A stretch of DNA of 64,000 nt, taken from NCBI GenBank assembly GCA_026545225.1, contig CM048852.1:58535146-58599145 (forward strand), given 5' to 3'. This DNA comes from Cornus controversa (lineage: Eukaryota > Streptophyta > Magnoliopsida > Cornales > Cornaceae). Both the position numbers and the translations under genes were made by a program. The notes under the pieces are model-generated. The model was not told where the DNA came from and searched no databases. It saw nothing but the letters and a program-made list of their open reading frames with translations. Shown here piece after piece: positions 11,907 through 25,125 of the stretch (its first letter is position 1; the number at the start of each line of letters is the position of its first letter).

Positions 11907-12806
11907 ATGAGGGAAGAGGACTCTAATTGGTTCTCAAGGTGGGAAGAAGAACTTCCATCCCCTGAAGAACTCATGCCCTTGTGCCAAACCCTAATCACCC
12001 CTGATCTTGCTGTCGCCTTCGACATCCGAAACCCCAACCGCCCACAATCCCCCCCACTACTACCGCCGCCACCACAACCATCAGTTCAGACCCCTTCTTC
12101 CCGACCCAATTCGTCAGAATTCGATTCCGGCGATTTAGGAGGCGGGGCCGTAGGTGACGAGCCCGCTCGAACCCTCAAGCGGCCCCGCCTCGTCTGGACG
12201 CCACAGCTACACAAGAGGTTTGTGGACGCTGTGGCCCATTTAGGAATCAAGAACGCAGTCCCCAAAACCATAATGCAGCTCATGAGTGTTGACGGGTTAA
12301 CGCGTGAGAATGTGGCCAGTCATCTTCAGAAGTACCGGCTTTACTTGAAGCGTATGCAGGGGCATTCGGGGGGTGGCGGAGGCGGTGGAGGTGGTGGTGG
12401 TGGAGGAGGATTGGCGGGCACAGGAGATCCCTCTATGGATCATTTGTTTGCCAGCTCACCCGTGCCGGCGCATTTCTTGCATCCGGGTAGGTCAAATTCA
12501 GAGCATTTCTTGCCTTTTGTGCCGGTGGCAGCGCTGCAGCACCACCACCAACAGCAGCAGATGGTAGCGGCAGCGGCTGTGTCTGTTCATCCACAGCTGC
12601 AGCCCCAGTATCGGCAGGTGGGGCATTTTGGGTCACCACCAAATGGGCAGTTTGAGCATCCATTTCTGTCAAGGCCGTCGCAGCCAGTTCACCGAATTGG
12701 GCAACCGGTTCATAGTCCACTACCGGCCTACATAGAGGACTTGGAATCGGCAACAGAAGCTAATGGGAGGAGAGCTCTCACTCTATTTCCAACTGGGGAT
12801 GATTGA
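11907..12806 (+). CDS. MYBC1: MYBC1-like GARP (MYB-like) transcription factor
   Basis: An intronless frame of 299 residues. It opens with [20 protein letters not shown], the conserved N-terminus of the MYBC1 group. Residues about 91-150 are a GARP/MYB-like DNA-binding domain: [20 protein letters not shown], then the third helix with the signature SHLQKYR (138-144). Around the domain are a proline-rich linker (48-62), the [12 protein letters not shown] lead-in and a run of 14 glycines (155-168), followed by the [11 protein letters not shown] motif and a His/Gln-rich C-terminus. In Arabidopsis the closest match I recall is At2g40970 (MYBC1), reported in freezing tolerance; the PCL1/LUX clock proteins share the same domain. 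A nuclear regulator is expected. The start is chosen because the family N-terminus begins exactly here. Confidence 0.93.
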   Translation: MREEDSNWFSRWEEELPSPEELMPLCQTLITPDLAVAFDIRNPNRPQSPPLLPPPPQPSVQTPSSRPNSSEFDSGDLGGGAVGDEPARTLKRPRLVWTPQLHKRFVDAVAHLGIKNAVPKTIMQLMSVDGLTRENVASHLQKYRLYLKRMQGHSGGGGGGGGGGGGGGLAGTGDPSMDHLFASSPVPAHFLHPGRSNSEHFLPFVPVAALQHHHQQQQMVAAAAVSVHPQLQPQYRQVGHFGSPPNGQFEHPFLSRPSQPVHRIGQPVHSPLPAYIEDLESATEANGRRALTLFPTGDD

Positions 12807-15800
12807 ATTTGGGTAACTGTTACCTTCCTTTTATCTTATCAATTCACCTTTTGGATCTTGTGAAAATCTGATCGTGGAGTAACTTATTAGAGTTGTCATT
12901 ATTGTGGATTTTTAGTTGTTAGTATTATTGGTGGTGGTAATTGGTATTGGGTTTCCATAAAATTGCAAATTTCCTATTATGATGCAGGGGTATCATGATC
13001 ATATTTCAGATTCAGTTATGCTTATCAGAGTGATCAGCGTTAGAGGATGAGGTCAATTTCAGTGTCCTTCAGTTCCCTTGGACTTCTTTGCATGTAATTA
13101 GGTTGTGGGTAGCAGTCTATTTCCCCTTGTCGGCTTCAGGTGGCTGATATTGATCATGATGATGCTCTTAGTGGTAACAATGTTCCTAAAGATTGTCCAC
13201 TGTTGCAGTCATGATGGTGTCTTGTTCATGGGCCAATATGGATTTCTTAGAGGTTGCTAAGTTCAATTGTAGATTGAGAAGTGGCTGGGTTTTCTTACTT
13301 TGGGAGTCTTCTTTATCAGGGAGATTTATTATTGGTGGTGGTGATGTTTATGGCTCTTGCAACAGATTGCTAAATTTCCTGCTTGCAGGTCGAGGCGAAT
13401 AATGCTGGCAAGCACTATTTACGTTCACTAGAAATATAAGAATTGGGTTGCCATCCATGGACGGCATACTTGGTACTAAGTTTGTCAGCTACATCCAAGA
13501 ATCTCTTGTTTAGGAAATTAATTTAGTTTTGTATTTCATAGTTTAATCCTATGTAAAGGTGAGTTTTGCTTGTTGTAATTTTGTGTGTTTTCAGGACCTT
13601 AACCCCGTATGTTTGGTGGATTCAGGAAAATGAAAAAGGAGAAGAAAAAAATGATGCTATTGGAATCCTAATTCTATTTTATTGCTCCATGAATATTAAT
13701 AAGTGGTTGGTGGTTTTTCTGAAATTGCTTTGTTATTGAATACTATTCTGTTTAGCACTTCTCAAAAATGTTTGTTTTATTTCCTGTTGTGATATATCTT
13801 TGATCAAGTATGTTACTTAACACTTGGCAAGTCTTCTTCATAAATGAATACATTACATGTTCATCTGAACTATCTTCACTTATTGACAGTTAATTCAAAT
13901 TATTATTATGCTTGTTTCTTAATTGAAACTTGAAACTTTCTAAAACAAGAGGAGGAATAAAATGTGATCAGCGACTTCAATGTTGGGGGGATTTGCCATT
14001 CTTTTGAGCTATGCCATCATTCAGGGTGATACCAAGTCCTCTAACAAAGCTCTTGTGCTAAAACCTTTTAGTGTACTAAACTGGTTTATTAGATACTATC
14101 GTTTCTTCTATTGTTTATCCTAGAATGACATGAAGAATTAATAAGCCAAACTCTGACTGGTACTCCTTTTGTTTGCTGGGTAGATGAAAGAAAAGAGAAC
14201 TTGAAATGGTTACAGTGTTCAAGGCTAAAAACCTGTTAGATGATCTAGTTAGAGGCTGATTGACCTTAGGGGAATTCTTTGAGTAACGATGGCTTCTATT
14301 AGAATTGACAGAATAAGATATACGATATGTCTGTTCATGGATACTATAGTTGGGGGGAGCAAATTGTCGACTGCTATTTTGAGGAATGTTTATGAGAAGA
14401 GCGATATTTTTAAATGAAGCAAATGTCAAGGTAGATGATGAACAAAAATCCACTTAACTTTACCATCTTTTTGGTTGAACTTCCTGCCACCGAATGTCCA
14501 TTTTATTGACTCGTGAAGCAAGGATCGAGAGTTAATACCAGGTTTTACTGTTTTGGTATTGTTATCAACATATTGATTTGATTCCATCTTCAGACCTTTC
14601 TGAACCTTTTGAGTATAATGTTTGTCCAATGTGATCTTTTTCTTGGTACAAAATTTAATGGGTTCCAATGGAAGTTTGAGAAAGTTGAAGATATTGATCG
14701 GGGCTGGAGAGAGATTTAAATCAGTGATATTCTTAGTTACTTTAATGGTCTCACATTGTGTAATTTTCTTCGGTGATCGTTTGAGTTTTGAACCTTGCTT
14801 TTTCTATGTTTGCCTTGCTCTTCTAACTCAAGTAGTTTCCAAAAATTCTATACCATAAATTACTGACAGTCTACTAACTTCAAATCAATTGATCGATAGA
14901 TAAGAAGCAAGATACATTTTCTTGAAAATATAGAATGTAAAGTTTGTCCGAGTTCCCACTTGGCTTCATCTTAGTCAAAAGGCTGAGATAGTTTTCTAAG
15001 TTCCCACTTAAAATTTAACACTGTATAGAAAGAATATGATGAAAAGATTAATTTGTATGCCATAATTCAAATGTAAATTGATAATTTTTGTCCATTTTTC
15101 TTGTATTAGAATGCAAGAGCAGATGTCATTTTTTCGTTTCGTTTCGTCGAGAAGGCCATATTTTGCTTAAAATTCCTTCATGTTCACTTCTGTTGCCAAG
15201 CAAAGTAAAAAGGTTGAAACTTGGATTATAAATTGTTACATTTTGTTTTATTTGAGTTTAAATTAAATCATGCTTCATATATCTTGTACTCCTTGGTCAT
15301 TTTTTCTATACTCCTGTTAATACCTTCTTTCTTTCTTTTTTGTTGCGTTCTTCTTTGTTCTTAAATTTTGGTCACTGCCAGAACAACATTGTTATCCTCC
15401 TTTCATAGAGGAGGTTGAGGATTCAAGTCCATCTGGGACACCAGTGGGCATCTGTGTAGGAAGTACATACGTGTATAAACATTCATTGATCCTATCCTGG
15501 GACTAAATACATGCCAACATCATATTGCTTATATTATGATGTATACTTACTAATTTATGTCATTCAACCTTCAAAGTTAGTTGGTTAGTTAGTTAATGGG
15601 AGAGTGTATTGCTGTTTCAACAAGGGAAATAAATTCAAGAAAATAGTCTCAATGCAATTACCGGAAAAGAAATGAAAGATAAAAATTAGTCTCAAAACAT
15701 TTAGTTTTGGATTTTAATATAAAAATGCGTATCAAAACATTTATTTTATATGCTTTTGATGACATATTTTAGTGAAATAACACAAAAAATAAAAAAGGAC

Positions 15801-16691
15801 AAATGAAATCTGCAGATAAGCACCAGACTTGGTCTTTGTTTCTTATGATCCAGAGTCCAGACACAGATCTTCTTTAATATAGTATCAAGCACTGCTTGTC
15901 TACTTTAAATAATGCCATACTCTAAGATGTGTGTGTTTTGAATGGCAAATCCAGTCGTACCACTTCGTTAATTGCTTTCTCAATTGTTTCTAATAATTAA
16001 TAACCTACATTCTAATGCGCGCAAGTATATTAATTAGGCCTCCATTATCTATGTTGCAACTCAATAATTTATGGTTTAAATATCATGTAGAAAGCTTACC
16101 CATCAATATATATGAATGAAGATGCCAAGCTGGCAGAAACCATTTCGATTCAATTATTAACATTATTTTATGTATCATCATCATCATCATCTCCAGCTCC
16201 ATGTGCCCTGTTGTTCCATATATGTCTATGTCTATGTCTATGTCTATGTTTATCCATACATACATCCCAACTGTACACCAAACATGCATATAAAAGAAAT
16301 TATCTATTTTATGACTACTACTTACAATTTCACTTCTTAAAAGTTTTCACAACTTTTCAGTTTTGATCAATCAATATGATTTACACTACAATACAACATA
16401 CAATATACATTGACATCATACGTATATAAACAGCCAAGTCCTAAAAATAGGGTAGAAGGCCATGTAACTCAAACAGACATAATAAGATTCAACTACAATC
16501 AAATAATAGTGAGATGAGTAAATATAGTATTCTTGACCTAACATCAAGTCACCAAAAAGAAAACCGAAAAAGATAAACTACCGAGTACTTAAAAGAACAC
16601 CAATGTTTATAAAGTTGTCTTATGACGATATCCTGAATGGTAGAAGAAATTTGCATTTAATTCTGTTGAAGTATAACATTCCACATCTAAT
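12807..16691. other. 3' UTR of MYBC1-like gene, then long intergenic stretch
   Basis: The first few hundred bases after TGA are likely 3' UTR. The rest is AT-rich without supported genes. A tRNA-B-box-like motif at about 15415-15430 and a TATGTC hexamer microsatellite (16221-16250, four units plus a variant) are the only marks seen. Confidence 0.5.
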
Positions 16692-18104
16692 TCAATCAAT
16701 GGTTTGGGAGTGATCAAAACTCAGGGGCTGCTGACAGTAGTGGGCCTGCAACAAAAGCAAATTGCGTCAATTAAGAGATGCACAGGCACATGGACTAGGG
16801 GGGAAAAAAGACGGCGACAACAACAACAAATAATTAGTGGTTCAAGAAGAAGCAGGGCTGACAGTATTTGTAGATACATTTGCATAATAAGATATGATAT
16901 TGCTGAGCCTATTCCATTGCAATTGGAGGTCAAACCATCTCAAAGGTATAGAATTAGTATCAACAACTATAACATATCAATCTGCTGACTCAGGAACCTA
17001 AACCAGTATAATCAAATTCCCATTTCCAGACATACTTATCCAAAAAATCAAGCCTAAATTTAAACACAAAATGCTGAAACCCCAACTATCAAGTCATGTG
17101 TTCTTGGAATAATAAACAAAACTACCATCTTTCATACCATGATATGCCTCACATGTATCTTCAAACTATAAACATCCCAGTATATCTAATCCTCTTGACA
17201 TGAGCAATTATTGGCGAGGCCATGGACTGTCAACACCATCAAAATTGTTGATTTTTGGCAATAAAAGTTATCCTTACCCAATGAAAAAAATGCCAACTGC
17301 ACGTTCAATGCAACAAAAGATTCACTTCCACTAATGGAAATGCACTCCAGGAAAACTGCATTACCACAAGTAGAACTGTTTAAATCTTCATTCTCTCTCT
17401 TCTTTAGCAATCACACCACCATTATGTACTAATCTAGAGCTGCTTTCCATAAAGACAACCCAACACTCATTCATATAATGGCACTGTCTGTAACTAGGAG
17501 GGAATAAATAAAGAAAAACCCAGAATGTTGATCTCCACTGATGCTTTGTACACTCAAAAATACACAATCTACAAAGCAGTATATCATAGCTAATGATCTA
17601 CATATGGTAAATACTAAATACATTTTTTAAGAAAAGAAAAGAACATTTAATAACAGTTAAAAGTGGGGGGAATAAAACTAAAATTGGCTATTGCAGGAAT
17701 TGGATACTTGCAAGGATTCTAAAGCAATCCCCGGTGAAAGCTTCACAAACCAACATCGATTGCTAGTCTTTGACTTAGTAATTACAGTATTTAAATATAA
17801 AAAAATCAAGGAAAAGTAATCAAAATATACGGTGGAAAGAGCTAAAAAATAACAAAGAGGTAGTATTTAGAGAACAAATGTCGAAAAAAAGGCAATGGAA
17901 TTAGAATAATAACATAAATAACTTATGGGGACAGGGGCAAACTAGTAGTATAATATAAAATAATTTTAAAGATTTTTTTTAGTGCATTTTTAATGTATAT
18001 TGTTAAGAGCTTGTCTATAAACGATATGAGAAGAAAAATAGAGAGAAGAACAGTTGGTTGTCAAGTGTCAAGCATTTTTTTCTTCTCTCTAATAATTCAT
18101 AACA

Positions 18105-18157
<53 letters not shown>

Positions 18158-21100
18158 AATATATATGAATAGAGTATGTTGTAGCAAGGATTACCATTAT
18201 AATTAATAATTTTGTTTACTAAATTTAAAGCAAGAGGTTTTTTTTTCCTTTTATATCAAGAGGTTCATTGGACTTTGAAGGGGTTACAAGTAATTTCATT
18301 TGCAAACCACATTTAGTAACCATAAATAGGAAATTTAAAAAAAACTCCCTCCACCCCTGCATGGGGGTGAGGGTATTGCAAGTTATATTAGAAATATGGC
18401 AAAGGAAAATTTGGGAGAAACCAAAAGGAAGAAATTTATCAAAAAAGAAACATGGTGGTGGAATGATGAAATACAACAAATACTACAATAAAAGAGAGAG
18501 AGTTTCAAAGATTGACAAAAAAGTAAGCAACAAGAGGATCTAGAAAAGTACAAGTTATTAAAAAATGAAGCTAAGAAAATAGTAAGCAAAGCTAAGGAAA
18601 AAACACCAAATGATTTATATGCAAAATTAGGCACAAAGGAGGGTGAAAAAGTTTTTTTATAAATTGGCAAAGAATAAAGAAAAATCAACCAGAGACATGG
18701 ACCAAATCAGATGTATTAAGTATGTTGACAATAAAATATTGGCAAAGGATAGTGACATACTAGATAGATGGAAGAATTACTTTCTACACCTCCTTAATGA
18801 GGAATATCCTAAAGAAGAAGTGGAAAGTAATGAATTTAACGTAGGAGTGGTGGATAAAATCAACAATAAGGAAGCACTTGACACACTAAAAAAGATGGGA
18901 AAGAATAAAGTGGTTGGGCCGGATAACATTCCTATCGAGGCATGGAGAGCATTAGGAAATATAGTAATTGAGTGGCTAACAAATTTATTCAACAAGATTC
19001 TAAAAGAAGGAAAGATGCCAAATGAGTAGAGGAAGAGCACGAGAATACCTATTTACAAAAACAAATGAGATATACAAAATTGCAATAATTATCAGGGAAT
19101 TAAATTAATGAGTCATACAATGAAACTATGGGAAAGGGTGATAAGAGTAAAGATTAAGGAAAGAATCCACTATGTCCGATAACCAATTTGGATTAATGCC
19201 CGGGAGATCCACAATAGAAATTATTTACTTAGACAATTAGTTGGAGAATGTAGGAGAAGCAAAAGGATCTACATATGGTCTTTATAGACCTAGAAAAAGC
19301 TTACAATATGGTGCCGAGAGATATAATTTGGTGGGCTTTTTTACAAAGAAAACAAATCCCTCTAGATATGATAAAAATTATTCATGATATGTATCTAAAT
19401 ACCAAAACTAGAGTTCGCACTTCATGTGGTGAGACGAGATTTTCCTATAAACGTGGGGTTGCACCAAAGGGTCTGCACTTAGTCCATATTGGGAAAAATG
19501 GAGGCAAGTGAGTGGCATTTTGTGTGATAAATGAATACAATATAGACTAAAAGGAAAACTTTATAGAACAGATATTACGCCAACTATTATATATCGTTAA
19601 GAGTGGTGGACGTTAAAAAAAAAAATTTCATGTAGCTGAGATGAGGATGTTAAGATGAATGATAAGAGTGACTAGAAAAGATAGGGTTACAAATCAAAAT
19701 GTGAAGGAAAAATTAGGTGTGACACCTATTAGCGATAAGATTAGAGAGAGTAGACTTAGGTGTTATGGACATATACATAGAAGACCTATAGAGGTACCGG
19801 TAAGAAGAGGAAGGTTAATATGCAAAGGGTAGGAAGCAAAGTTGCACCCAAAATTAACATATGATGAAATCATTAGAAATGACTTTAAAAAGTTAAATAT
19901 TAGCGAAGAGTTGGCTTATAATAGAAAAGAACGAAAAAAAATAATTCATGTCGCTTCCTCCATTCGTATGGGATTAAGGCAAGGACGATGATGATGATGA
20001 TCTACAGATAATGTTCGATGTATTGTAACTATAATTTTCGATTGTGTTGCTAAAGGTAAAAACCATACTAAAAATATTAAACTTTTGGGGGTAGGACAAA
20101 GCCCTAATAGATAAGGTACTGAAGGATACCTGAAAAAAAGCGAATCTCAATTGATCATATGATTGTGCATACATCACGGCAGGATTTGGCAACTGCATAT
20201 AAACAGGATTCCTAGATGTCTGATGCCCCATAGTACAAAAAGGGCTCATGACAGGGGTACTGTAGCTGATAGAAGCTTGAGTCATTGGCATTTGACCCAG
20301 CTGAGGAAAAATGGTATCATACTGCACAAATGGAGGCTGACAATTCTGCATATTGAACGGCCCCAAGCTATTACTTTGATTAACTGGAATACTCTTAACA
20401 TACCTGCATCAGTTAAAAATATAAATTAGCTTTGGACCGTTGAGGGATCTACTTATCTTAAAAATATCAGGATCAATAACAAGGACTTACTAAATTACCA
20501 GATCCAGTCAAGTTGGGTACCTATCGTAACACATGAGCTCAGCCCATACCCAACCTGTTCGTTACATGGATTTTGAAAAATAAATCTCTAGCCTTATTGA
20601 TTAACAATTTCATCAATTGGAAACCAACTCATGTAACCCTTTCATTTCCAGTTTTTTCAATTATTCATTGAAAATTACATTTTATATAAAAAACTACTTG
20701 TAATATTTAATAGCTAATATAAATTATAAAGACTATAATCCCATAAAGGAAACAAATAAATTTTTTACTAAATAATTAAGAAAGATGATGTACAATAAAT
20801 CTTTCAAATTTTCTAATTAGACTAAGTCTAATGACACGGGCAGTTCTGCAGGTACGATTGAACTCTTTAAGGGATAGATCACAAGGGGCTAACCAAATAT
20901 AGCCTCAAATAGAAATTGATACTTTCTACTAAAATAACTCAAGATATTCCAATTCAAATACAGGAATGAATGCCTACCTTTCATATCTTCGGTCATAATC
21001 TGGGTCAATGCGATCCTTTTCCCTATCTCTGAAAATAGCAACTTGGGAAGAAGAAGTACCACCATCCCTGGCGCATAGGATTTTCTCTGAATCAACCATG

Positions 21101-23020
21101 GAGTTCCTGAAACCTCTATTCTCATCTTTGCTCAAACACAAATTTTTCCCATCTAACGAATCCTGAGACAGTGTGTCTTCCGACTCACGGCTGCTAGGGT
21201 TACTGAAAATGCGAGCTCGTGCCCTGTCATAGTCCTCCTTCCTCTCTTCCACAGTTCTCACAGGATTGTATTTGATCCCCAGTTCATTGGCTTCATTTGA
21301 GGAAGCTTTATTAAGTATTGGCCTGCTGACAATTTTAACCCGCTTGTGTTTGTCACTGTCCGATTGTTTAGCAGGTATTTCTGATAAACAGACAGCAGGG
21401 TATTTGCTTTCTGCTGTTCTTCTCACCATAATTCTAGTTCCCAGGCCATCTAAGACATTATCTAGAACCATACTCTGCAGGCCGTAGTGTTGAGCAACAC
21501 GGTGCGCTGCAAGGCGAAGATAGGAAGTAGGAAAATGTTGGAACTCAAACTGCTGTTGATCAGAATTCTGCAGAAACTTTTGAATTTCAAGTTCCATTCG
21601 CAGAACTGAAAAGAAAAACAAATTAAGAGAAAAGTGAATTTACAGAAAAACATATATGATATACTTTAACAACACCCTGTTCCCATCATTCTAGCTAACT
21701 ATCAAAAGCTCTCCAATTTCAGGCTGAAGACAGCCATGAAGAGAGATAACTGAGATTGGAGCTTCACAAAGAAACAATTCTCGAATTATACATTAATATT
21801 GTCAAACCTAACAACCAAAAGTTATACTCAAATTAGCTGATAATCCTGATAAAAACTTAGGACCGTTGAAGCAGTGGTTTAGACCTAGAGGGGAGGTGAA
21901 TAGGTCTTATGGATAGTTTTCTACTTTTAGACTAATTTTTCAATTACCAATTGATTCAACTTAATTCCAACTAGCTATTTGTAAAGTCTGATTATTAGTG
22001 AAGATTCAATTCTCAAACCTAATCAAATCACAAACAACCGGTAAAAGCAACAAACAAAGCAAAATAGAGAAGAGTAATGACACAAGAGTTTACATGGAAA
22101 AACCAAGGGATCTAGTCCGGTAAGACTAACTCTAATCAAATGTACTTTATGTTACATGTTGAGACTTGAAACAAACAATCGCTGGTAAAAACAATGCCAT
22201 TGGTTCTCAAAACAATTTCTGTAAACTATGATGATTCAGAATATCATCATTAAAATTTAATGGTTCTTCGTATTTTCATAAAATTCACTTTTCACTCGCT
22301 AATTCAATCATGATAAAAGCTGTTTAATTGTGCTTAAATTTATTTTATCTGAATTAGTTAAAACATTGGAAAAAATTTCAGATAGCAGTTTCTCTATGCA
22401 AGTAGCACGAATAATCACATAAATACATGTATATGTATATAAATATGAATACACAAAATTCGATTAACACGAGGCGACACAAAATCGATTCAATAAAATA
22501 AAAGACACCAGATCAACATTTTAGTCTGACAAACAAATTCTATAATTGCATACAGCAAAACCCAAAAAAAAAAAAAAAAAGAACCTAATTGCCTATCGAA
22601 ACCCTCTATACGAGACAGAGCTCAGGTCCCTAGAACATTAATACCCAATTCACACTTCATCCAAATCCTAACCCTAATTCAGTCCAATCAATGCAACAAG
22701 TTCCGACATAAATACAGGCATATAGACATAGACAATGAAGCATTAAAACAACTACACCGCATGGTCATAAATTACAGGGGAAATTTAAAATACGAAATAA
22801 ATTTAACACAATTCATCGATTCTTTGAATATAAATTATACATTAAAATTAGATGAAATTAGCAAAATATGAAAGGAAAGAAAAGAAAGGAACTCACTGGT
22901 GAGACGATGACGAGGGTTTTGGAGAGCCTCAACCAAGAAGGGATCGACCATTGACGCATAGGACTCCTTTTCCTTCTGAGAAACGATGCCATTATCGGTG
23001 CATGGTGGAGCTGAATCCAT
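16692..23020 (-). CDS. R3H and SUZ domain single-stranded nucleic-acid-binding protein
   Basis: Four exons on the minus strand: 22897-23020, 20978-21605, 20130-20403 and 16692-16745, total 1080 bp, 359 residues. Every junction is GT-AG and phases agree. Residues about 44-107 are the R3H domain (FPTSYLRLAAHRVAQHYGLQ, with the R72...H76 pair that names it). Residues about 132-180 are a SUZ motif (KYNPVRTVEERKEDYDRARA). The C-terminal third is rich in Gln, Pro, Met and Tyr and ends QQPLSFDHSQTID. Such proteins bind single-stranded RNA or DNA, probably in mRNA control. The last exon encodes only 17 residues plus the stop and is separated by a 3.4-kb intron carrying a LINE. Arabidopsis At2g40960 is the recalled homologue, next to MYBC1 there as here. 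Confidence 0.88.
16746..20129 (-). other. last intron of the R3H gene, expanded by a LINE
   Basis: The donor is CAG|GTATCC at 20130/20129 and the acceptor is TTGTTGCAG before 16745. It contains the RTE LINE (18340-20001, antisense to the gene), a long TA microsatellite (about 18106-18143) and otherwise unremarkable AT-rich sequence between 16750 and 18100. Confidence 0.75.
18340..20001 (+). mobile_element. RTE-type LINE, 5'-truncated and degenerate, in an intron
   Basis: In order along the plus strand: the linker after the endonuclease (ETWWWNDEIQ, KEKTPNDLYAKL), KLAKNKEKSTRDMDQIRCIK, DSDILDRWKNYFLHLLNEEY, NKVVGPDNIPIEAWRALGN, MVFIDLEKAYNMVPRDIIWW (reverse transcriptase), then KEKLGVTPISDKIRESRLRC and HRRPIEVPVRR near the end. 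The 3' terminus is a GATGATGATGAT tail (about 19986-20001). The order and tail are those of plant RTE elements. Several stops and frameshifts inactivate it, and the 5' end is missing. It lies antisense to its host R3H gene. Confidence 0.82.
21606..22896 (-). other. first intron of the R3H gene
   Basis: The 1.3-kb intron has donor ACCA|GTGAGT. Around 21860-22140 it holds sequence resembling a dispersed plant repeat (CTAGAGGGGAGGTGAATAGG... followed by ACACAAGAGTTTACATGG), probably a transposon fragment of unknown class. An A-run lies at 22562-22580. Confidence 0.4.
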
Positions 23021-23850
23021 GGCGAATCGTAGAGCTCTCTCTCTACATATATATAGATATATATATTACGTCTATTTATTTGCAGACCCTCTCTATCTCT
23101 AAAAGTGTGTGTTCCTCTTCTCTCTCTCTCCCCTCCCGGCGGGAGGTTCAAGAAGAAGAGACTTTGGTGTTTCTAAGCATGCGAACCAATAACAACCCCT
23201 CCCTCTTCTCTTATCCCCCGAGCGAGCAAGAGCGAGAATTCTTTTTTGGTCTGCAATAAATATCTTCCCTCCCTCCCAGTCAGCGTTTTGGGAGAGCAAA
23301 GCCTCCTGACCATTCACCGAATGCCCCGTGTGTAGCAGTCACGTGACTGTCACGCCACTACTATATATATATATATATAGATATATATATAAGTAAATGT
23401 TAATTGGACGGATCCTATTGGTATTTGGCACGGGTTTCATTCCATTCCAAATTTCCAATCATGTAAGAAATTAGTTGGAAATGGGAGTCATAATGCATTT
23501 AGCTCTAAAAAAATATAATAGACAGATATATATGCAATCAATATAAATTAATCGTCTGAAATAATAAATCATTAGAACTTATTTAAGTGTTATCTATATA
23601 CTGTATTATTCATTAACAAATTCGATTTAAGAATGGCTGCAAATGCACATGATCTCATCATTATCAATAATTGTCTAATAACTACAACAATGAACAACTT
23701 ATTTGACATCGACTTAAACTCTTGAAAAATAAAATAAAAAGTTAAAAAGTCTACTTCATCTTCTAAATATAAGATCCACCCTTGTAGCTGAAAAAATATA
23801 TATAACTACTAAAGTGTTCGGAAGACTGGTTGTAGCACAGAAAGTCATTC
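23021..23850. promoter_or_regulatory. divergent intergenic region between the R3H gene and the GST gene
   Basis: About 830 bp separate two divergent start codons, so both promoters must lie here. The R3H side is CT-rich with AT repeats (23043-23066), as in a plant leader. A TA microsatellite lies at 23360-23392. No further motif is claimed. Confidence 0.45.
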
Positions 23851-24629
23851 ATGGATGGAAATGATTTGAAGCTTTTGGGTACAAAACTAAGCCCATTCAG
23901 TCACAGAATTGAGTGGGCATTGAAGTTGAAAGGCATCGAATATGAATTCATAGAAGAAGATCTCAAGAACAAGAGCCCATTGCTTCTTGACTCAAACCCG
24001 GTTCACAAGAAAGTTCCAGTGCTCATTCATGGAGGAAAACTGATATCAGAATCACTAATCATTCTTGAGTACATCGATGAGACTTGGAAGGATAATCCTA
24101 TCTTGCCAGAAAGTCCTCAGGAGAGAGCCTACATGCGTTTTTGGGCTAAATTTGTGGATGAAAAGGTTGTGCCTCTAACTCTAGCTTCATCATTTATAGT
24201 GTCCAAAAGGATCATATATATATATATATATATTCTAAGATAGTATAACTGTTCTTGGTGCAGCTGCTTGGAGCCTCACATAAGGCGTTTTATTCAATCG
24301 GAGAAGATCAAGCGAAGGCACTTGATTCAATAGCTGAAGGGTTGCAATTTCTTGAAGGAGAGATAAAGGAGAAGAAGTTCTTTGGAGGAGAGCAAATCGG
24401 ATTTCTTGATATTGTGGCTAGTGTGTTTGCATATTGGTTCAAGTTTGCAGAGGAAGCTGCTGGTCTTGAGATAATAGACTCAACAAAATACCCTTCGTTT
24501 GCTTCATGGATTGATAACTTTCTACAAGTTCCAGTCATAAAAAAGAACCTTCCACCTCCCGGCGAATTGCGCCGTGTTTGTCATACTCTGACAACAATTT
24601 GGCTAGCCAAACTGGATGAACAGATCTGA
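23851..24629 (+). CDS. tau-class glutathione S-transferase (GSTU)
   Basis: Two exons, 23851-24165 and 24264-24629, give 226 residues, the normal GSTU length. The N-terminal thioredoxin-like domain has the catalytic serine in [20 protein letters not shown] (Ser14) and the glutathione-binding [20 protein letters not shown] segment with the Glu-Ser pair. The C-terminal helical domain includes [15 protein letters not shown]. Tau GSTs are cytosolic plant enzymes that conjugate glutathione to electrophiles and xenobiotics. The intron is 98 bp, sits at the usual single tau-class site (after FVDEK) and contains an AT microsatellite (about 24212-24232). The stop codon lies in the first copy of a 51-bp perfect tandem repeat. 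Confidence 0.93.
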
Positions 24630-24722
24630 AAACAATAAGATAATTGTCTGAGGTCTGAGATGATCAGTAGGCAGATCTGAAAACAATAAGATAATTGTCT
24701 GAGGTCTGAGATGATCAGTAGG
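24621..24722 (+). repeat. perfect 51-bp tandem duplication across the GST stop codon
   Basis: 24621-24671 and 24672-24722 are identical, starting CAGATCTGAAAACAATAAGA. Copy one supplies the last codons (CAG ATC TGA); copy two is entirely in the 3' UTR. Identity implies a recent event. Confidence 0.92.
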
Positions 24723-25125
24723 CTTCACAGACCAAGTGTTGCTATATGCTGCTATATATTTAAATCTGTCACAATTGTTGTCCAAATACACCGAGAAACA
24801 AACACACCATGATCATTTCAAATTTTGGTGCAACACACACACACACACACAAACATAAATTGGTAAATGTTGAATTGAAAAATAAAATGTATTGAATGTG
24901 TATTTCGAGTTTGAAACAGTAATTGTAATATCAACTCCAAGGGAGGAGGAGGGGAAGAAAAGAGATGCTTCAGAAGAAGAACATAAAAAGAGTCAAATAC
25001 TTGATTAGAAGAGTCACCACCACACTAACTGAAGATCATCACAATCCAATGATCTCTCCTCTCACACTATTTCTTACATATAAAAATTCAATGTTCTTCC
25101 TCTTCACTACAAACCATTTTTCTGC
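24723..25125. other. short intergenic stretch between convergent GST and cyclin genes
   Basis: Both genes end here, so it should contain both 3' UTRs. An AC microsatellite lies at about 24831-24851. No other feature. Confidence 0.5.

Noticed and set aside
15371-15480. Possible SINE with a B-box-like GGATTCAAGTCC
   Set aside because: No acceptable A box at the right distance and no A-tail; one motif alone is too weak.
16704-16988. Plus-strand frame over the last R3H exon
   Set aside because: It is the shadow of the minus-strand exon 16692-16745, which fits the R3H protein in phase with a proper acceptor.
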